A stretch of 64,000 bases of DNA, taken from positions 21,910 through 85,909 of the forward strand of contig JAKSKU010000006.1 of assembly GCA_024401565.1 (NCBI GenBank), read 5' to 3'. Under the pieces are notes generated by a model that did no database searches, had not been told where the DNA came from, and was given only the letters and a program-made list of their open reading frames with translations. Below are positions 17,901-26,099 of the stretch, piece after piece. This DNA is from Paludibacteraceae bacterium. Lineage in GTDB: Bacteria; Bacteroidota; Bacteroidia; Bacteroidales; Paludibacteraceae. The position numbers and the translations under genes were made by a program. The stretch's first letter is position 1, and each line of letters starts with the position of its first letter.

Positions 17901-19540
17901 ATGCCAACGAGACGTTGTGGGCTAAAGAGTTCTTGGCAAACTTCAAGGGTACGGTAGCTTCTAAATTGTCGTCGCGTGGTGGTATCACTCAAGTGTTGAT
18001 GCCAAGCAACAAGCTTGAGATTGTGGGTCAGGCTGGAGCTCCACACAAATATACTCCTTACGACCAGCGTGGTATACAGCGTTCTACTATTACAAGTACG
18101 TTTGGAGCTTGTGATGCCGACTATTCGGCTGTGATTGAGATTACTCAACAGGGTTGTCCTGACCACAAGAACACAATAGCTACATTCAAGTCTACAATAT
18201 CTGGTTTGACAAATGCGATGTACCAGTGGGTCGACAACTACAATGATCTTCCAAACGAGAAGAAGAGCACAATGAAAGATGCTCCGATCGGAACATACTG
18301 GTTGGATGTCAAAGGTATGGATGCTTCTGGCAACTATGTCACTATTTCAAGTAACGAGATACGTGTGTCTGACATGTGTGAGGAACCAGGTGTGTTCTAT
18401 GTGAAGACAATGGAAAAGGGAGGTAGCGATGAGTTTGCCGGCACAACTTGGGATCAGGCGTTTGAGTCGTTGGAGATGGCACTTACTGCTGTTGCGAAGT
18501 ATAAGAAAGAGAAGGGTGCTGATGCGGCAACCACTATTCATATCGCTGGTGGAGAATATAAGTTGAAGAAAGACGCTGGATTGACGCTAGGTGATCTTCG
18601 CAACGTCACTATTCTTGGTGGTTACGGATCGTCTCCTGTCAAGGGTGCTAAACGTGCTCATAAGCGTACTCCTTCAGATCCAGGATTTGAGACACGTATC
18701 CTTGCTCATAGCGAGAAAGGTAAGTTTACTACGTTTGAATCGTCAAATAAAAACTGGAGATTCGCCACATTGCATTTTATCGGCACTGATGGCAATGTCT
18801 CACCGTTCATCTCGGTTAATGGCGGAGACATCACTCTAGATTCTTGTTTGATCAGTGGATTTATGTCGGACGCTGACGCTCCATTCTTGAATGTGGCTGA
18901 GACGTCAAAACTGATGATCAACTCTTGTTATGTATATTCAAACAAGGCTGTTAGCGCGGCATTCTTGAACGTCGTGAACAAGGGTAACAAATCGAACATC
19001 GTCGTGTGCAACTCAACATTCCAGGATAACACATCATTGAAGAATGGAGGATCCGTGATCTATACATCACTTTCGTCTCCATCAATCTCGCTTATCAATT
19101 CGACATTGTTCAACAACGCTTGCGACAACGAGGCATACGTTGGAGCTGCCACAATCAGAATGACTGGAGGCCATCCGTCGTTAAACGCTGTCCACAGTAC
19201 ATTGTGCGGACCATACTTCTTCGAACAGAGTGGTGCCAAACTTTATAACTGTATTGTTGAAGCAGTGGGTAATGCGGATCTTGGAAACAGCTACAAGCAG
19301 GGCAAGAGTGATTTGACTAAAGCTTCACAAGCTGTTGCTCCTGCTGATCACGAAGAGTTCAAGACTTTATTCTCAAATATCAAACTTGGAAGCAGCAATA
19401 CTCCGGTTTTGCCATTGGTGAAGGATATTGCCAAAATCTCTGTTACAAAGTCGTCATGTTCAGAATGCTCAATCGCTAAGGATCAGACTGGAGCTGACAG
19501 AAAGAGTGATGCAGTTACTCCAGGTGCGGTAGAACAATAA
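14936..19540 (+). CDS. Giant exported protein with Ig-like and two beta-helix modules
   Basis: A 1534-residue exported protein of unknown function. It has a signal peptide (cleavage near SPAHA-AYYG). Residues of about 160-650 look like repeated Ig/PKD-type beta domains with CEN/CQ-type cysteines. Two parallel beta-helix modules follow. One starts near YVKEDGNDDENDGRSWATAF and the other near YVKTMEKGGSDEFAGTTWDQAF. They share the same order of landmarks (YGG/LGGYGSSPV, SCxINGF/SCLISGF, NSTFYDN/NSTLFNN), so this is an internal duplication. The C-terminus (DRKSDAVTPGAVEQ) lacks a recognisable T9SS tail. It begins a ten-gene operon: the next gene (ACP) starts 24 bases later. A surface glycan-binding or lyase-like role is possible, but no active site is evident. 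Confidence 0.8.
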   Translation: MKWNKIILINIFMLLAIVMSPAHAAYYGLFETPSTTDSMAIMKSRKSDENITWLCKKTKIKHKIQLRRSRYKLSKEDQSMHELSEPVTVVVASPFSVVKMTKAMSFEEMGFPTADWLEDATITLTFKRSGAPDTLYVGMPAPEKERPAPKIVEENGKSMFVCRGECRNFRASVPKGLPESNLIYNWYIDGELMTGRNDRWFETYSRTNYDDGEHIISCDVRVGENGKPSPRAEYKIVQSTSNENCVKSVRAVPYWGVECANESDPSDFRWNETCEWGSFSWIPIENYSHFYLEAINRKVVAKKVTNDPAIKNFQLVEDSEIDDEYKFFDLPLNVKAYAEEPFEGQTIYFRFIGDTIHFTTTPYIRPFVELSPTYIDICENAFDAEKIELTAQASGFLPGTVQYVWMYSKEKDGVYEELKAPHVRNFVPSRAGFYKVKATDRVYSCESEAVEAGLKNTDCQPVEIICTDRDYVCKDSKTILKSSLVGDEYKYKWYVGRMDATDVEDLHEVPNETSATLQAGANVEGEGYFLQVEKDRRTILSYPFHVRKLATMNGNVSLDLQMFPGTVCEGSIVNIKASVLTNVFDFSLINGTYDYRFFKKGLYDYDYREVKYVKSARSTAILQEVASAPASYKVEVIGCNGKNRKDEPVDMIPRNDNSCNANEIYVKEDGNDDENDGRSWATAFQSLDRAIQEIEAMRSTQAHASDQIEVHLAEQVYTPSSEEGFIFPSNVTVYGGYDISPVDGTASGKTRNPRTPANPEGNMTVFKVEDPNGRLVSMVDKHDIKFCGIIFDGSSLASESDLTGRAMRIENSNVTIDSCVINGFYFKSTLNSPVTAIAIEKGNGKSHSKVLIKNTTFTQIKGGQVGACISVMDDCDLDIWNSCFNNNSSLYRGGVTLLSYNVSPKINIYNSTFYDNQCTSPIGYYGRVLMRFVGGNPTVNIYSSTLSGRMYKEAGTLKIYNSLIECAGRCDEYVNNYPAKSKFNEATKDANETLWAKEFLANFKGTVASKLSSRGGITQVLMPSNKLEIVGQAGAPHKYTPYDQRGIQRSTITSTFGACDADYSAVIEITQQGCPDHKNTIATFKSTISGLTNAMYQWVDNYNDLPNEKKSTMKDAPIGTYWLDVKGMDASGNYVTISSNEIRVSDMCEEPGVFYVKTMEKGGSDEFAGTTWDQAFESLEMALTAVAKYKKEKGADAATTIHIAGGEYKLKKDAGLTLGDLRNVTILGGYGSSPVKGAKRAHKRTPSDPGFETRILAHSEKGKFTTFESSNKNWRFATLHFIGTDGNVSPFISVNGGDITLDSCLISGFMSDADAPFLNVAETSKLMINSCYVYSNKAVSAAFLNVVNKGNKSNIVVCNSTFQDNTSLKNGGSVIYTSLSSPSISLINSTLFNNACDNEAYVGAATIRMTGGHPSLNAVHSTLCGPYFFEQSGAKLYNCIVEAVGNADLGNSYKQGKSDLTKASQAVAPADHEEFKTLFSNIKLGSSNTPVLPLVKDIAKISVTKSSCSECSIAKDQTGADRKSDAVTPGAVEQ

Positions 19541-19563
19541 TCTAAGACTAAAGGACTATACAG

Positions 19564-19818
19564 ATGGATACATTGATAGCAAATTTGAAAGAGCAGTTGT
19601 GTGAGGCGTTGTCGCTTGAAGATATTAAGCCAGAGGAGATAGGCATTGACGATCCTTTGTTTGGTGACGAAGGTATCGGCCTGGATTCTATTGATGCCCT
19701 TGAGATCATACTTTTGATTGAGAAAAAGTATGGGATCAAGATTACTGATCCAAAGAAGGCTAAGGAGGCGTTCACTTCTGTTCGCACAATCGCACAGTTC
19801 ATTTCTGACAATAAATGA
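19564..19818 (+). CDS. Acyl carrier protein
   Basis: An 84-residue acyl carrier protein. The phosphopantetheine attachment serine is S42 in GIGLDSIDALEI. Helices and acidic character fit the family. Being paired with a dedicated ketosynthase and a chain-length-factor-like protein, it is likely specific to a secondary acyl/polyene pathway rather than housekeeping fatty acid synthesis. Its stop overlaps the ATG of the ketosynthase (ATGA), which implies translational coupling. Confidence 0.93.
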   Translation: MDTLIANLKEQLCEALSLEDIKPEEIGIDDPLFGDEGIGLDSIDALEIILLIEKKYGIKITDPKKAKEAFTSVRTIAQFISDNK

Positions 19819-21023
19819 TGAGAATCCTTTGTTGCGCAAGTAGCATTGTAAGTGTGTCGGGAATAGGTGTCGGCAAATGTTTCGATGATGTTGCCGGTGC
19901 GGATATCGAGTGCCTAAAACCTCGTTTCCTGTCAACTGCTGTTGATGTGCCTTTGCGTGAGATTCCATTCAGCAACGAAGAAATTTTTAAAATGTTGGCA
20001 GACAACTATAGTGTTGTTCTGCCTTCTCGTGTTTATACGCGTACAGCTTTGCTCTCTATGCTGACTGTGGCAGACTTGCTTAAGTCTTCTCCGGATGTGT
20101 CGGGAAAGAGAGTGGTTGTTGTCAATGCCACCACTGCGGGTGGAATGGATAAGAGTGAGGTTTATTATCATAATCTTACTGTAGACGGTAGTGCTGATTT
20201 GGCATTGGTGGCCGGACATGAGCCTGCTGACGCCACTAATTTAGTTTGTGGTTTTCTTCAGAGCAGGGGTGCGGAAGTGGTGTGGAGTACAACCGTCAGC
20301 ACTGCTTGCTCCTCATCATCTGTGGCGATAGGAATCGGTATGGATATGCTTAGATCTGGCGACGCTGACTATGCTATATGCATGGGTGTTGATCCGTTGT
20401 GCAAGTTCACGGTTAACGGTTTCAACTCACTTGGAATTTTAAGTAAAAACGTTTGCCGCCCATTTGACGCCGAGAGAGACGGATTGAATCTTGGAGAGGG
20501 TGCGGCAAGTGTGATGCTGGCAGGTGACGAATTTATTTCCAGCGTCTCTGACAACATTCCTACATTGTGTGAAGTGCTGAGTTGCGAGACTGCTGCCGAC
20601 GCGTATCATCAGACCGCTACAAGTCCGGATGCTGTAGGCCCTACACTTGCAATGAAAGCGGCATTGAGAAAAGCTGGAGTAGACGCAGGTCAGATAAGCT
20701 ACGTCAACGCCCACGGCACAGCCACTCCCAACAATGATGAGTCGGAGTCGACAGCCATGATCAACATATTCGGTGAGAATGTGCCACCGTTCAGCTCCAC
20801 AAAATTCTGGACAGGCCACACACTTGGAGCCAGTGGCGTGTTAGAGTTCGCTTTGTCGGCGGAGATGTTGTGCAGACAGACACTTCTTCCTACACGTAAT
20901 TTCAAGAATGAGGAGCGTTTGACTCCCGTCACTACAGCGGTTAAAACCCCTCTTGAGTATATAATGACAAATTCGTTTGGCTTCGGCGGAGGAGCAACGT
21001 CTATAATAATAAAAAAGGTATGA
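19815..21023 (+). CDS. Beta-ketoacyl-ACP synthase (KS), catalytically intact
   Basis: A 402-residue ketosynthase of the FabF/KS-alpha type. The Cys-His-His triad is present: C165 in STACSSSS, H300 in NAHGTATPNND and H335 in TGHTLGASG. It would condense malonyl-ACP with a growing acyl chain on the upstream ACP. The next gene is a homologue without the catalytic cysteine, as in KS/CLF pairs of type II polyketide, aryl polyene or flexirubin-type clusters. No ketoreductase, dehydratase, AMP ligase or thioesterase is found in the operon. Both of its ends overlap neighbours by 4 bases. The product cannot be predicted. Confidence 0.93.
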   Translation: MMRILCCASSIVSVSGIGVGKCFDDVAGADIECLKPRFLSTAVDVPLREIPFSNEEIFKMLADNYSVVLPSRVYTRTALLSMLTVADLLKSSPDVSGKRVVVVNATTAGGMDKSEVYYHNLTVDGSADLALVAGHEPADATNLVCGFLQSRGAEVVWSTTVSTACSSSSVAIGIGMDMLRSGDADYAICMGVDPLCKFTVNGFNSLGILSKNVCRPFDAERDGLNLGEGAASVMLAGDEFISSVSDNIPTLCEVLSCETAADAYHQTATSPDAVGPTLAMKAALRKAGVDAGQISYVNAHGTATPNNDESESTAMINIFGENVPPFSSTKFWTGHTLGASGVLEFALSAEMLCRQTLLPTRNFKNEERLTPVTTAVKTPLEYIMTNSFGFGGGATSIIIKKV

Positions 21024-21868
21024 GTTGCTATATCAAAAAAGTCGCCACTGTTTCGCCGATCGGAGATTTGGGAGAAAATGTAAATCTTAATTCGTTTGCA
21101 GCAAGCGCATGTGTTGCTGACGAACCTGATTATAAGACGGTGATCACTAATGCCAATCTGCGCAGACGAATGAACAGAATGTTGAAGATGGGCACGTATG
21201 CCGCATTGAAGTGTATGGGGGATGATAGTGTCAGTTTATTGCTTACAGCAACGTCGCTCGGCTCGATATCGGACACGGAGAAAATGCTCGACACTATATA
21301 TACAAGCGATGAGACATTGGGAAATCCAACGGCATTTATTCAAAGCACTTTCAATACTTTGGCTGGCAATATAGCCCAGATCAAGAGCATACATATCCCA
21401 AACATCACATTTGTAAATCGTGGCAACACAGTGGCTAATGCTCTTAAATACGCGCAGGTAAAACTTGCGGATGATATTGAGAGCATACTGTTTGTATCGT
21501 CTGATGAGAAGACGGAATTGTCGGAGTCGGTGTTGTCGCAGTTTGATCTTTCTGCCGACGGCAAGTATGGTGAAGGAGCGTCTGCCATGATTCTGTCGTC
21601 CGAGAAAACGGAATCGTTGGCTGAAATTGTCTATTCGCAATGTGGTGTTGATCTTCAAACAGCATTGACGGAAATGGAGCTTTCCACTGATGATGTTGAG
21701 ATACTAGACTCTAAGAGATGGTGTGGTGAGTATGGCACATCACAAGCATTTGGCGTTGCACTTGCGGCAAAGATGATGGAATTTGGAATGTTTGACGGAA
21801 AGAGTCACGTCGCAATAGAGCATAGATATGGGCCGGATAAAAGTGTGGTTATTCTAAAGAAATCATAA
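21020..21868 (+). CDS. Chain-length-factor-like ketosynthase homologue (Ketosyn_2 type)
   Basis: A 282-residue protein shorter than a full ketosynthase and resembling the 'beta-ketoacyl synthase, N-terminal' (chain length factor) family of Bacteroidetes aryl polyene clusters. The segment that should carry the nucleophile reads QSTFNTLAGNIAQ, with no cysteine. Later landmarks are GEGASAMIL and YGTSQAFGVALAAKM, degenerate forms of KS motifs. It probably forms a heterodimer with the upstream KS and limits chain length; this is inference from family and order. It overlaps the KS by ATGA. Confidence 0.82.
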   Translation: MSCYIKKVATVSPIGDLGENVNLNSFAASACVADEPDYKTVITNANLRRRMNRMLKMGTYAALKCMGDDSVSLLLTATSLGSISDTEKMLDTIYTSDETLGNPTAFIQSTFNTLAGNIAQIKSIHIPNITFVNRGNTVANALKYAQVKLADDIESILFVSSDEKTELSESVLSQFDLSADGKYGEGASAMILSSEKTESLAEIVYSQCGVDLQTALTEMELSTDDVEILDSKRWCGEYGTSQAFGVALAAKMMEFGMFDGKSHVAIEHRYGPDKSVVILKKS

Positions 21869-21893
21869 AAACACAAGTCTCCAGCGTATTGCA

Positions 21894-22580
21894 ATGTATA
21901 TACTAGTTATTATAGTGCTTGTCCTAGCATTCTTGGTTTGGTCGGCTGCCGACATATCGTCGGGAGTTTATGTAAAAACATTTTGTGGAATCAAGAATTG
22001 TGATGAAAAAATAGTATCTTTGACATTTGATGATGGTCCGGAAACAGGCACTACAGAAAAAGTGTTGGAGATCTTGAAAAAGTATGATGCCAAGGCTACT
22101 TTTTTCTGCATTGGAAGAAAAATAGAGCCGAATTATGCCGTTTTTAAACAAATTATAACATTTGGGCACACATTAGGCAATCATTCTTTTCATCACAACG
22201 ATAATTTTTCTCTACTTTTGCCATCGGAGATGAGGAAAGAGATAGAAATGTGTCAGGCAGAAATCAGAAAACATGCTGGATACGAACCGATTTTTTTCCG
22301 ACCACCGCTTGGGGTCACAAACCCGATGTTGGCAATAGCGTTGAAGACATTCAAGTTTGAGATTGTCGGATGGAACGTAAGGCCGTTCGATACCTCCGCC
22401 AAGAATGCTGAAGAGGTCAGCCAACGAGTGATTCGCAAGATAAAGCCAGGGGCAGTGGTGCTGCTACACGACCGTATGTCGCATACGCCTGAGGCTTTGG
22501 AGACAATTCTTGAATGGCTCTATGCCAACGGATATAAAGTTGTGCCGTTGGAGGAGATGATGAGCCATCGGAAACAATAA
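21894..22580 (+). CDS. Membrane-anchored polysaccharide deacetylase (NodB domain)
   Basis: A carbohydrate esterase family 4 / NodB homology domain of 228 residues with an N-terminal membrane segment (residues 1-18). Landmarks are SLTFDDGPE (metal and base aspartates), GNHSFHH (H-x3-H metal site), FFRPPLG and VVLLHDR. It should act in the periplasm on an N-acetylated sugar. It follows the CLF gene by 25 bases in the same operon. Similar deacetylases occur near aryl-polyene-like gene sets, from my recollection of such clusters, but the substrate is unknown. Confidence 0.9.
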   Translation: MYILVIIVLVLAFLVWSAADISSGVYVKTFCGIKNCDEKIVSLTFDDGPETGTTEKVLEILKKYDAKATFFCIGRKIEPNYAVFKQIITFGHTLGNHSFHHNDNFSLLLPSEMRKEIEMCQAEIRKHAGYEPIFFRPPLGVTNPMLAIALKTFKFEIVGWNVRPFDTSAKNAEEVSQRVIRKIKPGAVVLLHDRMSHTPEALETILEWLYANGYKVVPLEEMMSHRKQ

Positions 22581-22611
22581 ACGAGAAAGGCTAACATAAA
22601 AATAGAAAAAC

Positions 22612-23286
22612 ATGAAAAACTTATTAAAGAATATTGCAGTTAGTGTCATCGCAATGATGATGTCTGTAGGTTCTGTTTTCGCAGAAGTGCCTGCAGGATT
22701 CAAGGCGTCTTCATCAATGGAGAAGTTTAGAACCGACATGCTTTCCACTGCAAAGGCAATGACTTCGATGAAGAGTGATTTCGTCCAGACAAAGCATATC
22801 GCTGGAATGACTAAAGATATTGAGTCGACTGGAGAGTTCTGTTTTAAGAAAGATGACAAGTTGTCTTTGGAATACAAAAAGCCAATGGCGTCTCAGATTG
22901 TGATGAACGGTTCCAAAATCAAGATGGTCAGTGGCGGAAGAGCGACTATTATGGATGGAAACTCAAATCCAGCTATTGCTAATTTGAAGAATATGATGTC
23001 GTCATGTTTGTCGGGCCAGTTGCCTACTAACTCCAAGGATCTTAAGCTTGATTTGTACGAGAACGACACACAGTATCTTGTGACTGTCACTCCTGCTGAA
23101 GGCAGCAACCTTGCAAAGCGTACTGATCACATGGAGATCGTGGTCATGAAGGCTGACTACACTATCGTAAGCTTTAAGATGGTAGAGAAGCCAAAGGGCA
23201 ACAAGGGTAGTGACTACATGCAGTTTACATTCACTAACATGAAGCGTAACATTGCGATCGACGATGCGGTATTTAAAGTACAGTAA
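22612..23286 (+). CDS. LolA-like outer-membrane lipoprotein carrier
   Basis: A 224-residue periplasmic protein with a signal peptide (cleavage near SVFA-EVPAG). It resembles LolA: the early MKSDFVQTKHI, then STGEFCFKKDDKLSLEYKKP and a half-barrel-like series of beta strands. LolA paralogues occur in aryl polyene clusters, where they are thought to ferry the lipid product to the outer membrane. Here it stands between the deacetylase and a small lipoprotein, so the operon product is probably a lipid destined for the outer membrane (inference). It could instead be the general LolA of the cell, but the operon context argues against this. Confidence 0.85.
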   Translation: MKNLLKNIAVSVIAMMMSVGSVFAEVPAGFKASSSMEKFRTDMLSTAKAMTSMKSDFVQTKHIAGMTKDIESTGEFCFKKDDKLSLEYKKPMASQIVMNGSKIKMVSGGRATIMDGNSNPAIANLKNMMSSCLSGQLPTNSKDLKLDLYENDTQYLVTVTPAEGSNLAKRTDHMEIVVMKADYTIVSFKMVEKPKGNKGSDYMQFTFTNMKRNIAIDDAVFKVQ

Positions 23287-23291
23287 GTACG

Positions 23292-23918
23292 GTGATTAAA
23301 AGAATTCAAACTTATTTTTTATGTGTTTGTGCGTGCATCCTCTGTTTTAGTGGATGCTCGGACAAACGTTTCTCTGCTTTACAGACATCAGAGACGGGAC
23401 AATATGCCCGTAATGATTTATATCCGTTATTGACAAAAAGCGGGGAGAGCGTGATGTACAACATGACGCTTACATATAAGGAGTTGAGCATGAACGGTTT
23501 CATGGTGGCAACGATGGAAGAAGACGAGAGTATTCACGTCGTATGCACCGCATTCATGGGAATGACGCTGTTCGACTTCACGATCAAAGAGCGTGGATTT
23601 GACGTCAATTCTTGTATGGATCAGCTCAATCGACCTGTCATTCTTCACATTCTGAAGAAAGACCTTATCACGTTGTTCACACGCAATGTGAAATCCACTT
23701 TCAAAGCAAAAAGATACAGTGAGCCGGCGAAGACAAAACTAGGCTATAAGATTCGTACTGCCACAGGTAGGGCCCACTATTTGATCGACAACAACAGCAA
23801 AAGAGTCAATCATGTAAGTATTTCTGGTGGACCGTTGCGTGCTGAATTCTCATATTCCGACGAGGCTATTCTTATCGCGCATCCACGTTTGGGTCTGGAG
23901 ATGACGCTTTATCAGTAA
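23292..23918 (+). CDS. Small lipoprotein of the ACP-KS operon, unknown function
   Basis: A 208-residue lipoprotein with signal sequence LCVCACILCFSGC; the start codon is GTG at 23292, five bases after the LolA-like gene. The mature part is beta-rich and shows no motif I recognise. Its position beside a LolA paralogue recalls the small DUF3261-type lipoprotein of proteobacterial aryl polyene clusters, but I see no sequence signature strong enough to assign it. Confidence 0.75.
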   Translation: MIKRIQTYFLCVCACILCFSGCSDKRFSALQTSETGQYARNDLYPLLTKSGESVMYNMTLTYKELSMNGFMVATMEEDESIHVVCTAFMGMTLFDFTIKERGFDVNSCMDQLNRPVILHILKKDLITLFTRNVKSTFKAKRYSEPAKTKLGYKIRTATGRAHYLIDNNSKRVNHVSISGGPLRAEFSYSDEAILIAHPRLGLEMTLYQ

Positions 23919-23931
23919 ACACTTGTTGCTT

Positions 23932-24669
23932 ATGCGTATTTGTGCTGTGATCCCCAACTACAATAATTGTAAGACTATCTGCGATGTCGCCAAATCGGTG
24001 ACAGAATACGTGGAGAGAGTTTATGTGGTGGATGATGGAAGTACAGACGATAGCAAATCCCTATTATCAGTATTAAGCAGTGAGGAGAAGAGGATAAAAG
24101 TCCTCTCATTGCCAGTGAACAGTGGCAAGGGGAAAGCTCTCACCGCTGGTTTTGCCGCTGCATACGCAGATGGATACACTCATGCTGTGACACTTGATGC
24201 CGACGGACAGCATTTCGCTGACGACATTCCAGGAATGGTGGCAAAAGTGTCTGATGAAAGGCCTACTTTGGTGTGTGGTGTGAGAAACATCACGACGCAG
24301 AAGAACATGCCGTCTAAAAACACATTCGCCAACAAATTCTCAAATTTCTGGTTTAAGGTGGAGACGGGAAGGGAGATACCCGACACACAATGCGGATTCC
24401 GTGTCTATCCGTTGAAGGAGATAACAAAGAGACATATTTTCTCATCAAGATATGAAGCTGAACTGGAGATGCTGGTCAGACTATGCTGGGCTGACGTTGA
24501 TATCCAGACCAATCCTATAAAGGTGTATTACGCACCGGAAGGCGAGCGAGTGACTCATTTCCGTCCGTTCGCTGACTTTTCCAGAATATCGGTCATGAAC
24601 ACAGCGCTATGTACGGGAGCATTATTCTACTACTGGCCTAAAACATTGTTGCGACATGTCTTCGGGTAA
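23932..24669 (+). CDS. Family 2 glycosyltransferase
   Basis: A GT-A fold glycosyltransferase of about 245 residues. Landmarks are AVIPNYNNCKTI, VYVVDDGSTDDSK, VNSGKGKALTAGF and the DXD-like THAVTLDADGQH, then QCGFRVYPLKE. This resembles dolichol-phosphate mannose synthase-type GT2 proteins. The ATG at 23932 is used; an earlier TTG would add three residues. In related Bacteroidetes clusters GT2 and DUF2062 occur together or fused, and here the DUF2062 gene overlaps its end. It may glycosylate the acyl product. Confidence 0.9.
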   Translation: MRICAVIPNYNNCKTICDVAKSVTEYVERVYVVDDGSTDDSKSLLSVLSSEEKRIKVLSLPVNSGKGKALTAGFAAAYADGYTHAVTLDADGQHFADDIPGMVAKVSDERPTLVCGVRNITTQKNMPSKNTFANKFSNFWFKVETGREIPDTQCGFRVYPLKEITKRHIFSSRYEAELEMLVRLCWADVDIQTNPIKVYYAPEGERVTHFRPFADFSRISVMNTALCTGALFYYWPKTLLRHVFG

Positions 24670-25111
24670 TGAAAACGGGTGGAAGCAGAGACTGAAGAAT
24701 TTCTTCACGTCTGACTTCAACATTAGAAAAGAAAGCAATGCCAGAGTGGCGTCTGCCGTCATGATAGGAGTGCTTGTGGCGATCTTGCCGATTTGGGGGT
24801 TCCAGATGATGGCAGGTGTGGCTTTAGCTCAGATATTCAGATTGAACAGACTGGTTGTGCTGGCAGCGTCTAACATATCAATGCCACCTATGCTCTTCGG
24901 CATACTGTATGCGTCTTATGAGTGTGGAAGAGTATTGTTCCCTGATGAGGAACCCATGTCATTAGGTAAAATTACCGTCGACTCGGCTCTTCAGAGTGGA
25001 GCTTGCTACTTGGTGGGGGCTATAATATTTGCAATAATTTCTGCAGTTATTGCATACATAATCAGTTTTTTATTATTACATTTGCTACGAAGAAAAACAC
25101 AACTACCATGA
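24656..25111 (+). CDS. DUF2062 membrane protein
   Basis: A 151-residue inner-membrane protein with the DUF2062 pattern: RVASAVMIGVLVAILPIWGFQM, then ALAQIFRLNRLVVLAASNISMPPM, and two further hydrophobic segments at the C-terminus. It overlaps the GT2 gene by 14 bases, supporting a functional pair. The molecular function of DUF2062 is not established. Its stop overlaps the ATG of the next gene (ATGA). Confidence 0.85.
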   Translation: MSSGNENGWKQRLKNFFTSDFNIRKESNARVASAVMIGVLVAILPIWGFQMMAGVALAQIFRLNRLVVLAASNISMPPMLFGILYASYECGRVLFPDEEPMSLGKITVDSALQSGACYLVGAIIFAIISAVIAYIISFLLLHLLRRKTQLP

Positions 25112-26046
25112 TATTTCCAGAATTTCTGCAACAAGGTGATTTAGTCACTATCGTATCTCCAAGTGGAGCTATTGATGGCGATGTGATAGAGCAGGCAGCT
25201 GCAGCCATTCGCCAGTTGGGCTACTCGGTAAAGATTGCTGAGCACGCCAAGGGTAAGCATCATCGTTTTTCGGCGACTGATGAGGAGCGTCTTGCAGACC
25301 TACAGTCGGCACTCGACGATCCACAGACTCGTGTTATCATCTGCGGACGTGGAGGATATGGTTTGACACGTATTGTAGATCGTTTGGATTTCACCAAGTT
25401 TGTGGAAAATCCAAAGTTTGTTGTAGGTTTCAGTGATATCACCGCACTTCACGCGGCTATCCTTACAAAGGCCAAATGCTGCTCCGTTCACGGACAGATG
25501 GCTAAAGCTTTCGTGGGTTATGACGCCACTTTGGATAAGAAGGATGCCGCTAATCCGGAGATTGCGGAGTCGATAGAAGAACTGTTGAATATTCTGACGG
25601 GTGTTCGCCGTCGTCAGACATATTTCTCATATAATCAGAGAAGTCGTGTGGCAAGAGAGAAAGTGAAGGGTAGATTGTTTGGCGGAAACTTGAGCCTCAT
25701 CTATGCGCTTCGCGGTACTGATCTCGATATCACAAAGCAGTCTGGAATCCTTTATATTGAGGATATCGGTGAGAGAATGTACAGTATCGACCGTATGATG
25801 CAGAATTTGCGTATGAGCGGTGTGTTTGGCAGAATAAAAGGTTTGGTGGTAGGCAAGTTCACTGATACTGATATTGATAGCTCATTCGGAAGTATTGAGG
25901 ACTTGATTTTTGAGGTCACAAAGGGTTATGATTTCCCTATCTTGTTTGATATCCCGTTTGGCCATGTCGACAGGAATCTTCCGATCATCAATGGCTCTGT
26001 AGCGTCGATTGCAGCTAATGCGTTGACATTCAAGACAAAGAAATAA
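25108..26046 (+). CDS. LD-carboxypeptidase (S66 family)
   Basis: A 312-residue serine peptidase of family S66 (LdcA/MccF), which trims the terminal D-Ala from peptidoglycan tetrapeptides in the cytoplasm during wall recycling. Landmarks are VTIVSPSG, ICGRGGYGLTRI, the nucleophile serine in VVGFSDITALHAA, GRLFGGNLSLIYAL with YIEDIGE, and the late histidine in PFGHVDRNLP. The start is the ATG overlapping the DUF2062 stop. It is the last gene of the operon before a strong terminator. A link to the acyl pathway is unclear; it may simply share transcription. Confidence 0.92.
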   Translation: MIFPEFLQQGDLVTIVSPSGAIDGDVIEQAAAAIRQLGYSVKIAEHAKGKHHRFSATDEERLADLQSALDDPQTRVIICGRGGYGLTRIVDRLDFTKFVENPKFVVGFSDITALHAAILTKAKCCSVHGQMAKAFVGYDATLDKKDAANPEIAESIEELLNILTGVRRRQTYFSYNQRSRVAREKVKGRLFGGNLSLIYALRGTDLDITKQSGILYIEDIGERMYSIDRMMQNLRMSGVFGRIKGLVVGKFTDTDIDSSFGSIEDLIFEVTKGYDFPILFDIPFGHVDRNLPIINGSVASIAANALTFKTKK

Positions 26047-26068
26047 TCGACATTATATAGATATCTAG

Positions 26069-26096
26069 AGGCAGGTTTTAATGACCTGCCTTTTTT
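26069..26096 (+). terminator. Intrinsic terminator closing the ten-gene operon
   Basis: AGGCAGGT and ACCTGCCT arms with a 7-base loop are followed by TTTTTT. It also lies at the 3' end of the convergent esterase gene. Confidence 0.92.
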
Positions 26097-26099
26097 GTT

